A stretch of DNA of 54,231 bases from a virus: positions 1 through 54,231 of the IMG/VR virus record IMGVR_UViG_3300010389_000019; one strand, 5' to 3'. Of the stretch, positions 5,849-17,400 are shown piece after piece. Within the stretch, counting starts at the first letter, position 1, and each line of letters opens with the position of its first letter. The notes under the pieces are model-generated. The model made no database searches. It worked only from the letters and a program-made list of their open reading frames with translations, and was not told the origin of the DNA. The translations under genes and the position numbers were made by a program.

Positions 5849-7765
5849 CTAACAGTTCCAACGTCTGAGAGCCTTGTTGATTCTTGAATCTGGATCTCTA
5901 GCAGTCTCTGCAGATGTCAGTCTTTTCTTCATTCCCTTCATTCTGGAACAAAATGACTTACGTCTTTTAGCATCCTTAGAACCTGCTTTGAGTTCTGAGG
6001 GTTTTTTTGTAACTGCTGTTTTGAGTTTTGAACCTGGATTCTCTCTACGATAAGCATCAACTGCTTTCTGACTTAGACCATCAGTCTTGTCTTTGCGGTT
6101 GACCTTTTGCCAATCCTCATCTACTTCAACCTCCTCTTTCATCTTCTCTCTTTTTGCCTTTGCTTTAGCGAGGAGTCTTGCTTTAGCAGCATCTTGTTCG
6201 GACTTAGGAATTGAGGTAACAGCACCAAGTTTCTCTGCTGGTTTACCAGGTACTGCAGACTCATCAACTTCAGATGGAGATCCTGGTTGGAAATATGATT
6301 CACCTGATTGATAAGGAACCTCATAATAATGTCTTACTCTTGAATCTGGATATGCACCTTGGAGGGCATACTCAACTTCCTTACGAGATGGTTTCTTTAG
6401 ATCTGGGAAGAAGATTCTGAGAGACATTAACTTTGCTCTCCAGGTAAACATTACAAGATATGCATTACCTGTTTGTGCAGGAATTCTTGTTGCCTCTGTC
6501 ATCGACTCGATATCATAAGTATCAAAATCAATAGTTTGTGGAGTAGGTTCTAAAGGTTCAGGTTTTACAAGATCTTCAATAGTTGCAAATACATTGCCAT
6601 ATGCATCGGTCAATTCAATCTCTTCTTGACGAAGTGACTTACGACGTTTTTTCTCAACCTGTTTACGAGTAAGAACTTCTCCCTTACCACGATTAGCATC
6701 AGGATCATAGTTACTAGGAGGAGTATAGTTACTTCCAAAAGACTTAATGTTAGATCTTACACGTTGAGTATGTTGCTTATTGCTCATACGACGTGAATCT
6801 TCATCTATGTTCTCAACTTCCTCTTTCTTGACACAATTGTTATATGTTTTACCAAACATCTTTTTAGTGCCTTTCTTTTCATAACCTTTCCAGCACTTTT
6901 GTCCTGCCTCGTTTACTTCAATAGCACCTGCTGCTTCTAAGGCAGCGATCTGTGCCTCTGTAAACCCTTGGAACTCTTCTTTCTTGTCCGAGTTGCCCCA
7001 ATTTGCTGCACCCTTCTTACGGCACTTTACAAGGGCACCTGAGGCATATGCAGATGGCCATACAGAGTAACGAGACTTGACCTTATGATAGCAAGCATCT
7101 TTTTTGCCACTACCCTTACCAGGTTTATCCTTTGCCTCAGTAATTTCAACCTCCTCTTTCTTCATTTTCTTTTTGGGATCAGTAGAAACGTAAGTGGGTT
7201 TTGCTGCACCAGTCTTTTGTTGTTGTCCAGGGTCTGCTGCTTTCTTTCTTCTTTGTGCAGAGAGTCTTTCTGCTTTAGTCATACTTGCTCTTTTTGCAGA
7301 TGAAACACACTTAGGTGTTCCTTCTCCAGGTTCGTCACTCGCACAAGTTCCACCTGTTACAACATTGACCCAACCTGATTTTCCATCTTTTGATTTGGAC
7401 TTACCAAACCAATCACGGAGTCCTTCCTCAGCATGATATGACATTGCTGCATCCATATTGTGATCAGTGTCAGTGATCTTTCCTTGGATCCAAGCAGGAA
7501 TATCTTTTTCCTTTTTGCCAAGTTTTTTCTTTAATTCTTTAGCATTTTTTACAACCTTAGAGAGTTGTGATTGTGCCATTGCAACTTCGTGATCTTTTTC
7601 CTCTCCTATACCACCTGCATCCCCGCCACCATCTGCCACTTCGGCAGCATCTTTTATCTCCTTATCAGAAGCATCATCCACAGTATATTTGTCCCACATC
7701 TTGGGACCAAAACCACATTCTGATCTTGACTCTTTCTTTTTGCAGAGACGACAGTATTTTTTCAT
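5849..7765 (-). CDS. Large modular basic Cys-rich phage protein
   Basis: 638 residues, very rich in Lys, Arg and Glu. It is built from modules. These are an N-terminal Cys cluster (Cys5, Cys8, Cys17), a conserved-looking PAWIQGKIT segment near 90, GWVNVVTGGTCASDE with a later Cys at 131-153, CYHKVKSRYSVWPSAYASG with a later Cys at 225-248 (DUF5872-like), CWKGYEKKGT to C at 291-311, and a C-terminal FCSRMKGMKKRLTSAETA segment ending RRWNC (DUF6321-like). Acidic linkers of the type KKEEVEITEA or KEEVEVDED separate the modules. Such proteins are common in T4-like marine phages but have no settled function. A DNA-associated internal virion protein is plausible, which is inference. A CTAAATA late-type motif lies upstream (7790-7796). 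Confidence 0.85.
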   Translation of the reverse strand: MKKYCRLCKKKESRSECGFGPKMWDKYTVDDASDKEIKDAAEVADGGGDAGGIGEEKDHEVAMAQSQLSKVVKNAKELKKKLGKKEKDIPAWIQGKITDTDHNMDAAMSYHAEEGLRDWFGKSKSKDGKSGWVNVVTGGTCASDEPGEGTPKCVSSAKRASMTKAERLSAQRRKKAADPGQQQKTGAAKPTYVSTDPKKKMKKEEVEITEAKDKPGKGSGKKDACYHKVKSRYSVWPSAYASGALVKCRKKGAANWGNSDKKEEFQGFTEAQIAALEAAGAIEVNEAGQKCWKGYEKKGTKKMFGKTYNNCVKKEEVENIDEDSRRMSNKQHTQRVRSNIKSFGSNYTPPSNYDPDANRGKGEVLTRKQVEKKRRKSLRQEEIELTDAYGNVFATIEDLVKPEPLEPTPQTIDFDTYDIESMTEATRIPAQTGNAYLVMFTWRAKLMSLRIFFPDLKKPSRKEVEYALQGAYPDSRVRHYYEVPYQSGESYFQPGSPSEVDESAVPGKPAEKLGAVTSIPKSEQDAAKARLLAKAKAKREKMKEEVEVDEDWQKVNRKDKTDGLSQKAVDAYRRENPGSKLKTAVTKKPSELKAGSKDAKRRKSFCSRMKGMKKRLTSAETARDPDSRINKALRRWNC

Positions 7766-7789
7766 TGCAACAGACTATTACCCTGTTTT

Positions 7790-7796
7790 TATTTAG
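7790..7796 (-). promoter_or_regulatory. Late-promoter-like CTAAATA
   Basis: Minus-strand CTAAATAA, a variant of the late -10 TATAAATA. It incorporates the TAA stop of the 186-aa gene and is about 25 bases before ATG 7765. The deviation at the second position lowers confidence, but the same variant recurs before 11358 and 19413. Confidence 0.4.
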
Positions 7797-8353
7797 CAAT
7801 CATTGAATACTGAACCAACTTCGGATCCAAGAGACTCTCCTGCTTTTTGTCCTAAGAGGAGTGCCCATCCAGATGCCAACCATCCAATATATGGAATATT
7901 TGCAACTGCTGGGACTACAAGACCAGCACTAATTGCGGTCCCTGCCATCGCACCTTGTGACCGTGCGCCAGCGTCCGCCACTAAACACTCGATGTCCTTT
8001 GCAGACTTTCCCTCGCCGTCAACGGCACCCCCTATGTTCCTGACACCATCCATTGTAAACTCATCTCTACGCCACTCTCTTCTTTGCTCAGTTCTTCCAC
8101 CAAAGAATCCATTCTTATTTGTATCTAACTGAAGGTTTCTTTCTGAGTTGAGAATGGCAGGATCGTTTGCCTTATATTTTATTTTATAACCATCTCTTGT
8201 CGCTTCCACTTCATATGATGAATAATCACCATTTGGGAAGTTAATGGCAGGCCATTGCGGTTTAGTGGAGTGCATCAGGTGTCCTAAAACACCAATGTGA
8301 GCAATTCCAATAACTGCTCCAAGACTTAATACAACCCACTTGAATGGTTTCAT
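7793..8353 (-). CDS. Membrane-anchored protein with Gly/Ala-rich C-terminus, 186 aa
   Basis: An N-terminal uncleaved-looking signal anchor (WVVLSLGAVIGIAHIGVLGHLM, about residues 6-27) is followed by a soluble domain (YSSYEVEATRDGYKIKYKAN). The C-terminal region is Gly/Ala-rich (GAMAGTAISAGLVVPAVANI, GWALLLGQKAGESLGSEVG), resembling glycine-zipper membrane segments. Single Cys at 115 or so and a C-terminal Cys. I recall similar proteins from cyanomyoviruses but know no function. An ATAAATA late promoter lies at 8377-8384. It could act on the host envelope, by injection or lysis, which is inference. Confidence 0.78.
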   Translation of the reverse strand: MKPFKWVVLSLGAVIGIAHIGVLGHLMHSTKPQWPAINFPNGDYSSYEVEATRDGYKIKYKANDPAILNSERNLQLDTNKNGFFGGRTEQRREWRRDEFTMDGVRNIGGAVDGEGKSAKDIECLVADAGARSQGAMAGTAISAGLVVPAVANIPYIGWLASGWALLLGQKAGESLGSEVGSVFNDC

Positions 8354-8376
8354 ACCATTGACCTAATCAGCAATCC

Positions 8377-8384
8377 TATTTATC
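8377..8384 (-). promoter_or_regulatory. Late promoter GATAAATA
   Basis: Minus-strand GATAAATA matches 7 of 8 bases of T4 late -10. It overlaps the TGA stop of the 991-aa fibre gene (TGATAAATA) and is about 24 bases before ATG 8353. Confidence 0.5.
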
Positions 8385-11358
8385 AAAGACCAGCATTATC
8401 GAGTCTTGCTCTCAGTGCTGCATTCTCTGCCTTCAGTTCTTTTATTGCACCAACCAACAGTGCAGTCAAACTACCTTCAGCAAGACCTAAGAAATCTTCC
8501 TGAGGTGCGATTTCATCACCATTATCATCAACAACTGCCTCTCTCCTATTTTCTTTCACAATAGATCCAAGATAGTCTTTGCCACTAAGAGCAGCTTGAA
8601 CTTCTTGAGCAATAAAACCAACTTGCTTCCCTGTTGGGAAGTTATGTTTTGGTCTGAGAACTTTCTCAGGATCATTGCTATCAACAATGTCTTGCTGTTC
8701 TTTCCAATCAAAACTTACAGGATTTAGAGAATCGACAACATTCAAACAATCAGTAAGAGTCGATACATTTTCTTTAAAGTTTCCATCAGATGTTGCAATA
8801 GTTGATGAGGTAGCAAAAATCTGAGAGTTGACTTGGAGTTTGTATGCACCATTATCAGATGTGTATCCAATAAGTAACTCCTTGCCACCATTTAATTGCA
8901 TTCCCTCACTACCATTTACATGCCAGTAGTGTTTTAGTCCAAGGTAATCAATGTCATAATAAACAATACTTGGTGTCCATTGCAGCGCTTGTATTTGAAA
9001 ATGATTCGTATCTGATCTGAGGCGCATTCCAACACCATTATCAGACGGAAAAGTTTCCGACGTTGGGCGCAAGAAAAATGCACCATTAACATCTAGTTTT
9101 GTATCAGGACTCGTATTGTTGATCCCTACTCTGCCACTAGACAACAACGTCATAATGTTTGGATAATTAGTTGAGGTGTTCCTCGCCTTAAACTCAAACT
9201 TACCAGCGTTATCACCTGTTCTTACATATTGAAGTTGTGCTGTAGATGTAGCACCATTAGCAACAGAAAACTGAATACCAACATAGTTGTTAGCACCAGT
9301 TCCATCACTACCGTCTAAATTTTGAAGTTTTAATAAAGCATTAGTTAGATTTGAAGTGTTGGTTTCATTGGTACTATAGGAACTGCTACTAGTAGTTGTG
9401 ATGTGTAATTTGTTGTCAGGATCTGTCTCATTAATTCCAACCTCACCATCACGATTTATACGCATTCGCTCGCTTGGCGTATCAAACGTACCGCTTGGTG
9501 TTGTCTTAATAACAACTGCGCCTGGCGTCGAACTGCCCGAATGAGATCCGTCATTTTCTGCAGAAATTGAGGCAGATTTACCAAATGAGGAATAAAACTC
9601 AAAAACGCCAACAGTATTATTATCGGTTCCATCGTTCCGCTTCAAGAGGATTGCACCTCCGCCATCGTCTCTCAGATGAATACTTCCACCTTCGTAACTA
9701 CTGTTAATCGAATTAGTCGTCCCCACCAACAACCGTCCATTGCTGTCGATACGGAGTGCTTCACTATTATTTGTTCCTAAGGTTAATGTATTTGATTCTG
9801 GAGAAAAAATAGAAGCACCAGTTCCAACTGCCATTCCCCCAGAAAGGCCACTTATTTGATTTGTTGACCCATCAAGAGTAATAGATCCCTCACCAACAGT
9901 AAGAATACCTGTAATTCTTGCTCCACCATAAACAAACAAACTTGTCCCAGCAGCACCTGCTTGACCAACAGTTAAGTAAGAATCTCCATTTTGAGTATCT
10001 GTACCAATTGCAACTGGGTTGTTGTATGTTGATCTATGGAGAGTATTGCCAGTTAGTTGCCAATAGTTTCCACCGCTCGTGTCATAAGCATATGCCTGAA
10101 GAATGTCTCCCGCACCAGCACCAACTGCTAGTGTAATTGTAGTTCCATCAGTCTCAGTAAATTCTGTTGGTTCTAACTTAATACCGTTAACAAATACGTC
10201 AAGAGAATCACTTCCAACGTCATAACTTGGAACTGTAAATACAGTCTGTCCCGAAGTTGCAGTCACTAGACCAACGGTTCTAGCAACACTAAGTTCTGCT
10301 GCACCATTGCCATTATATGCAATAATATCAACCTTATCTCCAGCGTTTGTTGCAGTTGTGAGACCAACACTAGTACCATTTGTTGCGGTGTAGTTATCAC
10401 CACTGATCAGACGAACACCATTTAGGTAAACATCAAGATAACCAGGTTGATAAGTTTTTGTAAATGTTGTTTGTCCTTCCGAGGCAGTGAAATTAGATTC
10501 ATTTTTTTGCCATAATGCACCTTGACCATTAAAGTCAACAAATACAGTGCTAAATCCCAAGGATGGATCGGTAACTGTAGATACACCAGACCCACGGAAG
10601 TCAAGAGTTGTTACTCCCGTTCCGATATATCCACCAGCAGTTTGAATGCCAAGACCAGTGAATACAGAAGCAAAACTTAAATTACCCTCACCATCTGTTT
10701 GCAATACTTGGTCAGCACTTCCATCTGTGGTTGGAAAAGTGTATCCATCTCCGTCTGGATTTACCCTAATAGATCCACCAGCACCAATCGTAACTACTGC
10801 GAAACTGTTGTATGCCAGTGCCAAAGGTGTAGCATTTACGGATCCAAATGCTGAACGAGTATCCTGACCCTCAATAAAACAAGCTGCACCGTCTGTTCTA
10901 TCTAACACTAATAGTGCGTTTGCACCAGTGTTTTCTATTTCTACTTGGTATGCTGGATTATCAGTTCCAATACCAATTCTGTTAGTTGTAGAATTAACGA
11001 AAAGTGTGTTTGTATCAACTGCAAGATTTCCTGCTATATCTACATTATCTTGGAATGTAGAAACACCAGTTACATTTAAAGTGCCTGTTGTAATTGTATC
11101 TGAAATAACATTCGCAGTATTTGCAAGACCAGTGATTGTGACTTGTCCTGTTGACTGGTCAACAGAAATATTTGAACCAGCAACAATGCTGGTGACAATA
11201 CCAGACAGTTTAGTTCCAGTTCCTAAAAACTCGTTTGCCTCAACAGTGCCACTAAACTTTGCGTCAGTGCCTGTCAGAACTCCAACTGTGGTAACACCAG
11301 CATTAACAATATTTCTACTATCATCGATAATAGTAGAACCTGAAATCTTGATTGCCAT
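8383..11358 (-). CDS. Fibre-like virion protein with S74 intramolecular chaperone, 991 aa
   Basis: A long beta-rich Gly/Ser/Thr/Asn protein. Residues about 50-95 contain LSGIVTSIVAGSNISVDQST and ITGLANTANVI, also present in the adjacent 2668-aa protein. Around residues 280-425 are two xDVFxNGxxL modules (LDVYLNGVRL, LDVFVNGIKL). The C-terminus from residue 857, SDGNFKENV, is a Peptidase_S74/endosialidase-type intramolecular chaperone with the Ser-Asp-x-x-x-Lys dyad (Ser857 and Lys862), followed by FDWK, QVGFIAQEV and a terminal coiled coil (IKELKAENAALRARL). S74 chaperones trimerise beta-helical fibres and then cut themselves off. Most likely a tail-fibre or capsid-decoration fibre, but receptor unknown. 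Preceded by a late-type motif at 11395-11402. Confidence 0.88.
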   Translation of the reverse strand: MAIKISGSTIIDDSRNIVNAGVTTVGVLTGTDAKFSGTVEANEFLGTGTKLSGIVTSIVAGSNISVDQSTGQVTITGLANTANVISDTITTGTLNVTGVSTFQDNVDIAGNLAVDTNTLFVNSTTNRIGIGTDNPAYQVEIENTGANALLVLDRTDGAACFIEGQDTRSAFGSVNATPLALAYNSFAVVTIGAGGSIRVNPDGDGYTFPTTDGSADQVLQTDGEGNLSFASVFTGLGIQTAGGYIGTGVTTLDFRGSGVSTVTDPSLGFSTVFVDFNGQGALWQKNESNFTASEGQTTFTKTYQPGYLDVYLNGVRLISGDNYTATNGTSVGLTTATNAGDKVDIIAYNGNGAAELSVARTVGLVTATSGQTVFTVPSYDVGSDSLDVFVNGIKLEPTEFTETDGTTITLAVGAGAGDILQAYAYDTSGGNYWQLTGNTLHRSTYNNPVAIGTDTQNGDSYLTVGQAGAAGTSLFVYGGARITGILTVGEGSITLDGSTNQISGLSGGMAVGTGASIFSPESNTLTLGTNNSEALRIDSNGRLLVGTTNSINSSYEGGSIHLRDDGGGAILLKRNDGTDNNTVGVFEFYSSFGKSASISAENDGSHSGSSTPGAVVIKTTPSGTFDTPSERMRINRDGEVGINETDPDNKLHITTTSSSSYSTNETNTSNLTNALLKLQNLDGSDGTGANNYVGIQFSVANGATSTAQLQYVRTGDNAGKFEFKARNTSTNYPNIMTLLSSGRVGINNTSPDTKLDVNGAFFLRPTSETFPSDNGVGMRLRSDTNHFQIQALQWTPSIVYYDIDYLGLKHYWHVNGSEGMQLNGGKELLIGYTSDNGAYKLQVNSQIFATSSTIATSDGNFKENVSTLTDCLNVVDSLNPVSFDWKEQQDIVDSNDPEKVLRPKHNFPTGKQVGFIAQEVQAALSGKDYLGSIVKENRREAVVDDNGDEIAPQEDFLGLAEGSLTALLVGAIKELKAENAALRARLDNAGL

Positions 11359-11394
11359 CTACCGTCCTCGTAAATTACTGGGTAGTTTTTTTTA

Positions 11395-11402
11395 TTATTT
11401 AG
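11395..11402 (-). promoter_or_regulatory. Late-promoter-like CTAAATAA
   Basis: Minus-strand CTAAATAA, 37 bases before ATG 11358 and 5 bases after the stop of the 2668-aa gene. Variant of the late -10 element. Confidence 0.4.
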
Positions 11403-11406
11403 AGAC

Positions 11407-14400
11407 TCACTCTAATTTGGAAAGTCTCTCGTTTAGGTCATTGATTTGAGTCTGCTGTTCTTTAACAACTTCAATCAAGAGACCAATCAGACCGTTGTAG
11501 TTAACTGTCTTAGGATCTCCGTCTGTGACCAACTCAGGCATTACTCTTTGGATTGTGTCCGCGATAACACCCATTGATGGTTTATTATCTTTCTTCCAGT
11601 TGAAGGAGACACCATCAATTTGAATGACCTTGGAAATTGGGTCTTCAATGTTTTGGATATTAGTCTTGAGTCTAATATCAGATGTTGAATTAAAATCTGT
11701 TGCAGTAACAACTCCAGTCAAGACCGCATCAGTTGCACTCAAGATACCAATGCTTGTCTGCCCAGTGACGGTTAGAGCACCACCAACGGATGCATCATTT
11801 GTGATTGTAAGTGAGTCGCCAATTGTGACATCATCAGGTAAACCAATCTGTGGTGTAGATCTTTCGCCAGTTCCGCTAGTTACCTCAATCTCATTGGCGG
11901 TTCCAGAGATGCTTTCAACATAATCACCAAAGGTATCGGTGCCAAGTCCAACACTATCTGGTTGGATAGTCGCGGCAATCGAGATGTTACTAGTTCCATC
12001 AAAAGGTGTAGCAGTTGCAACCACATCACCTGTGAGTTCGATAGTTCTAGCAGTTTCTAGAGCAGTTGCGGTGTCTGCATTTCCAGTAAGTGGTCCAACA
12101 AATCCAGTTGCTGTTATAACACCAGTTAGAACGGCGTCTGTTGCACTAAAAATACCAACATTTGTTTGTCCAGTGACCGTAATTGCTCCACCAACACTAG
12201 CGTCATTGGTAATTGTTAAGGAGTCACTGATAGTAACATCAGCAGGTAATCCAATTTGAGGAGTTGATCTTTCTCCAGTTCCACTTGTGACTTCAATCTC
12301 ATTGGCGGTTCCAGAGATGCTTTCAACATAATCACCAAAGGTATCCGTTCCAAGACCTACTGAGTCTGGTTGTATTGTTGCCGCAATAGAGATGTTTTGA
12401 CTACCGTCAAAGAATGTAGGAGTAGCGACGACATCTCCAGTTAATGCAATTGTTCTAGGTGTTGCTAACGTGGTAGCGGTATCTGCATTACCCGTAACAT
12501 CACCAGTCAAGTTTCCGACAAATCCAGTTGCTGTAACAACACCTGTTAAAACTGCATCACGAGCACTTAAAACACCTACATTTGTTTGACCTGTTACAGT
12601 AATAGCGCCGCCAACACTAGCGTCATTGGTAATTGTTAATGAATCGCCAATGGTTACATCATCAGGCAATCCGATTTGTGGAGTGGATCTTTCGCCAGTT
12701 CCTCCAGTAACTTCAATCTCATTAGCAGTGCCACTAATACTTTCAACATAATCACCAAAAGTGTCTGTTCCAAGACCTACAGAATCTGGTTGAATTGTTG
12801 CCGCGATGGAGATGTTAGATGTTCCATCGAAGAATGTTGGAGTTGCAACGACATCTCCAGTCAGAGCAATTGTTCTTGGTGTCTCTAGAGCAGTTGCGGT
12901 GTCTGCATTTCCTGTAAGAGGTCCAACAAAAGATGTTGCTGTTAATGTGCCAGACACAACACCGTCACGAGCACTCAGAACTCCAACAGTGCCAATACCT
13001 GTTACATTAAGACTTCCAGTATTAATGGTGTCTGCAATAACATTTGCGGTGTTTGCAAGACCAGTGATGGTTACGACACCCGTTCCCTGATCAATGGATA
13101 TATTTGATCCAGCGACAATTGTTGTGACAATACCAGTTAACTGAGCACCACCACCAACAAATTGAGATGCTGTTGTGACTCCAGTTACATTTAAATCAAC
13201 GAGAGTGCCAACACTTGTGAGCGATGAATTGACAACAGATGCTCCAAGAGTTGTGTTATTTAAAACAGTATCAGTTCCAGTTTTAAATGCTCCGCCTGAA
13301 GTAACTGCAAGACCAATCGATGACTCAAGAGAATTTGATGAGTTGTTAAATGTAAATGTTTTTTGAATAGATGTAGCACCGATAGAGATGCCAGCACCAT
13401 CAAGTAATCCATTAGTTGCAACTGTGGTTGCAATACCAACAACTTGATCTGCCAATTCAATGGTCTTGGAACTGACTATAAACTCCTCGCCATCAACTCT
13501 CAAATCTCCCTTAATTCTGACAAGACCTGTGTTATCACCAACAGCAGCGGGGTCAATAATAAGTTCTGCAGGACCAGTGATTGTGTTTGTTGTGATACCG
13601 ATTCCATCTGATCCACCAACTGTCAATGCTCCACCAACGTTGGCATCATTAGTTACAGTTAGAGAATCTCCAATAGTAACATCATCAGGTAGTCCAATTT
13701 GTGGGGTAGATCTTTCACCAGTTCCACTCGTGACTTCAATCTCATTTGCAGTTCCGCTAATACTTTCAACATAGTCTCCAAACGTATCAGTTCCAAGTCC
13801 AACACTATCTGGTTGAATTGTTGCTGCGATGGAGATATTTTGAGTGCCGTCGAAGAAAGTTGGTGTGGCAACTACATCGCCTGTAAGAGCAATAGTTCTA
13901 GGTGTGGCAAGAGCAGTTGCAGTGTCCGCATTACCTGTAACGTTACCAGTTAAGTCTCCATCAAATGATGTTGCGGTTACGACTCCTGTCAAAACAGCAT
14001 CTCTTGCACTCAGGACACCTACATTTGTCTGACCAGTTACGGTAATTGCACCACCGACAGATGCATCATTCGTAATAGTCAACGAATCACCAATGGTTAC
14101 ATCATCGGGTAATCCGATTTGTGGTGTAGATCTTTCTCCAGTGCCACTAGTTACTTCAATTTCATTTGCGGTTCCACTGATACTCTCAACATAATCACCA
14201 AAAGTATCTGTACCCAAACCAACGCTATCTGGTTGAATAGTAGCAGCAATAGAAATATTCTGTGTGCCGTCAAAGAAAGTTGGAGTAGCAACTACATCTC
14301 CAGTCAACGCAATAGTTCTTGGTGTTGCTAAAGCAGTTGCTGTATCCGCATTACCAGTCAAATCTCCTGTGACATTACCAACAAATCCTGTTGCGGTTAC

Positions 14401-17400
14401 AACACCCGTAAGAACAGCGTCTCTTGCACTGAGGACTCCAACATTAGTCTGACCAGTTACTGTGATCGCTCCACCAACTGACGCATCATTAGTAATTGTT
14501 AATGAGTCTCCGATAGTTACGTCATCGGGTAATCCAATCTGAGGAGTTGATCTTTCTCCAGTTCCACCTGTTACCTCAATTTCATTGGCGGTGCCACTAA
14601 TACTTTCAATATAGTCTCCAAACGTATCAGTACCAAGACCAACACTATCGGGTTGGATCGTGGCAGCAATAGAGATATTTGATGTACCATCAAAGAAAGT
14701 TGGCGTAGCAACTACATCTCCAGTCAACGCAATAGTTCTAGGTGTCTCTAGTGCAGTTGCTGTGTCAGCGTTACCTGTAAGTGGTCCCACAAAAGATGTG
14801 GCAGTAAGAGTTCCTGATACAACTCCATCACGAGCACTTAGAACTCCAACAGTTGCAATACCAGTGATGTTTATGTTTGTTCCATTAAGTTCATCGTATA
14901 CAATGTCACCAACAACATTAAGATCTCCACCAACATTCAGATCACCAACAAATGTTCCGATACCTGTAACTGTAAGTGCCCCACCAACTGAAGCATCATT
15001 AGTTACGGTCAAAGAATCTCCGATTGTGACATCATCAGGTAGTCCAATCTGTGGTGTTGATCTTTCTCCAGTTCCACCTGTTACCTCAATTTCATTTGCA
15101 GTTCCACTGATGCTTTCGATATAGTCGCCAAAAGTATCCGTTCCAAGTCCAACGCTATCAGGTTGGATTGTGGCAGCAATTGAAATATTCTGACTACCGT
15201 CAAAGAATGTTGGAGTGGCAACAACGTCACCTGTGAGTGCGATCGTTCTTGGTGTTGCTAATGTGGTAGCAGTATCTGCATTACCTGTAACATCCCCCGT
15301 CAGATCTCCAACAAATGTAGTTGCAGTTACAACACCTGTTAAGACTGCATCTCTTGCGCTAAGAACACCCACATTGGTTTGCCCAGTTACTGTAATTGCA
15401 CCACCAACTGACGCATCATTAGTGATCGTTAGTGAATCGCCAATGGTTACATCATCAGGTAAACCAATTTGTGGTGTAGATCTTTCTCCAGTTCCGCCAA
15501 TGACAGTAATTTCATTTGCAGTTCCTGAAATGCTTTCAATGTAATCGCCAAATGTGTCAGTGCCAAGACCTACCGAGTCGGGTTGAATAGTTGCTGCAAT
15601 AGAGATGTTGCTAGTGCCATCAAATGGTGTTGCTGTAGCAACTACATCGCCAGTAAGTGCGATAGTTCTAGGAGTCTCCAGTGCCGTAGCAGTATCCGCA
15701 TTACCAGTCAAAGGACCTACAAATGATGTAGCAGTAAGAGTTCCCGATACAACTCCATCACGGGCACTCAGGACACCTACAGTTGCTACTCCAGTGACAT
15801 TGATATTTCTTCCAGTAAATTCATCAAATACGAGGTCCCCTGCAACATTTAAATTGCCACCAACGTAAAGGTCGTTTGAGAAAGTACCAATTCCTGTAAA
15901 TGTAGACGCTCCACCAACCAATACATCTTTATCGAGGTCTAAAACATTTCCATAAATTACCTTCCATCTATAGGAGTCTGCACCAAGATCTCTATTATTA
16001 TCATCAAATGGTACAAAATCGGATGCAACAGTTCCATTGATTATAATTTGATCTGTGGATTCATTGCCTAGAGTTACATTTGAATCAAACTTTGCATTCT
16101 TAGTAACAGTAGCTCCACCACTAACAACTACGTCATTAGTGACTGTTAACGAATCTCCAATTGTTACATCATCAGGTAATCCAATTTGTGGTGTGGAACC
16201 TTCGCCAGAGGTTGCTGAAACTGTAATCTCATTTGTTGTTCCAGTAATACTCTGAACATAATCGCCAGATGTGTAAGTACCAAGAATAATTGAATCTGCA
16301 GTTACAGTTGCCGCAAAAGCAACGTTATCTGTACCGTCAAAGGATATTGCTGGTGCGGTTACAAAGTCTCCAGTAATAGAGAAGTTTCTTGCTGTCTCTA
16401 AAGACGTTGCTGTACCTGCATTTCCGTCAAGAGAACCATTAAATGTTGGTGCAGTAACGACTCCAACAAATACTGCGCCACCAGCAGCAGTCAATGTTGC
16501 TGCAATACTTGGATGTCCAATTTCTACACCAGATCTTGCAGTAATTAATCCAATAGCATCAATATTTGTTACATCTTCGTATGTTAATGTGCCACCAATA
16601 GTTACGTTGCCACTAAATGTTGCACTTGCTCCCTCAATATTAGTTACATATGCGGTTGTGACTCCAATAGATTCTGCACCAGTAATGATGCCTAAAGTTG
16701 ATACTCCAGTAACAACTAAACTGTCAGCAATAATATGTGCAGTATTTGCCAATCCAGTAATCGTTACATTTCCTGTGGATTGATCTATTGAAATATTTGC
16801 ACCAGCGGTGATTGAAGTAACAAGACCACTCATAAGTGATCCATCACCAACATAATTTGTTGCCGTTAATGTGCCAGACACAACACCGTCACGAGCACTT
16901 AAGACACCTACTGTTGCAACTCCAGTGATGTTTAGATTTCTACCAGTAACCTCATCATAAACAATATCTCCTACGACATTGAGATTTCCACCAACATATA
17001 AATCACTGACAAAAGTTCCAATACCAGTAACAGTTAAGGCACCTCCAACAGACGCATCATTTGTAACTGTTAGAGAATCTCCAATAGTAACATCATCTGG
17101 TAAACCAATTTGTGGTGTAGATCTCTCACCAGTTCCACCTGTGATTTCAATTTCATTAGCGGTTCCAGAAATACTTTCAACATAGTCTCCAAATGTATCA
17201 GTACCAAGACCAACACTATCGGGTTGAATAGTCGCAGCAATGGATATATTGGATGTTCCATCAAAAGGAGTGGGAGTTGCTACAACATCTCCTGTAAGAG
17301 CAATTGTTCTAGGTGTCTCTAGAGCAGTTGCGGTGTCTGAGTTGCCCGTCAGAGGACCTACAAAGGACGTTGCGGTTAACGTACCTGATACGACACCATC

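Noticed and set aside
10928-11449. Plus-strand open frame of 173 codons
   Set aside because: Antisense to the 991-aa fibre start and crosses into the next gene; no ribosome site and same low-complexity antisense signature.
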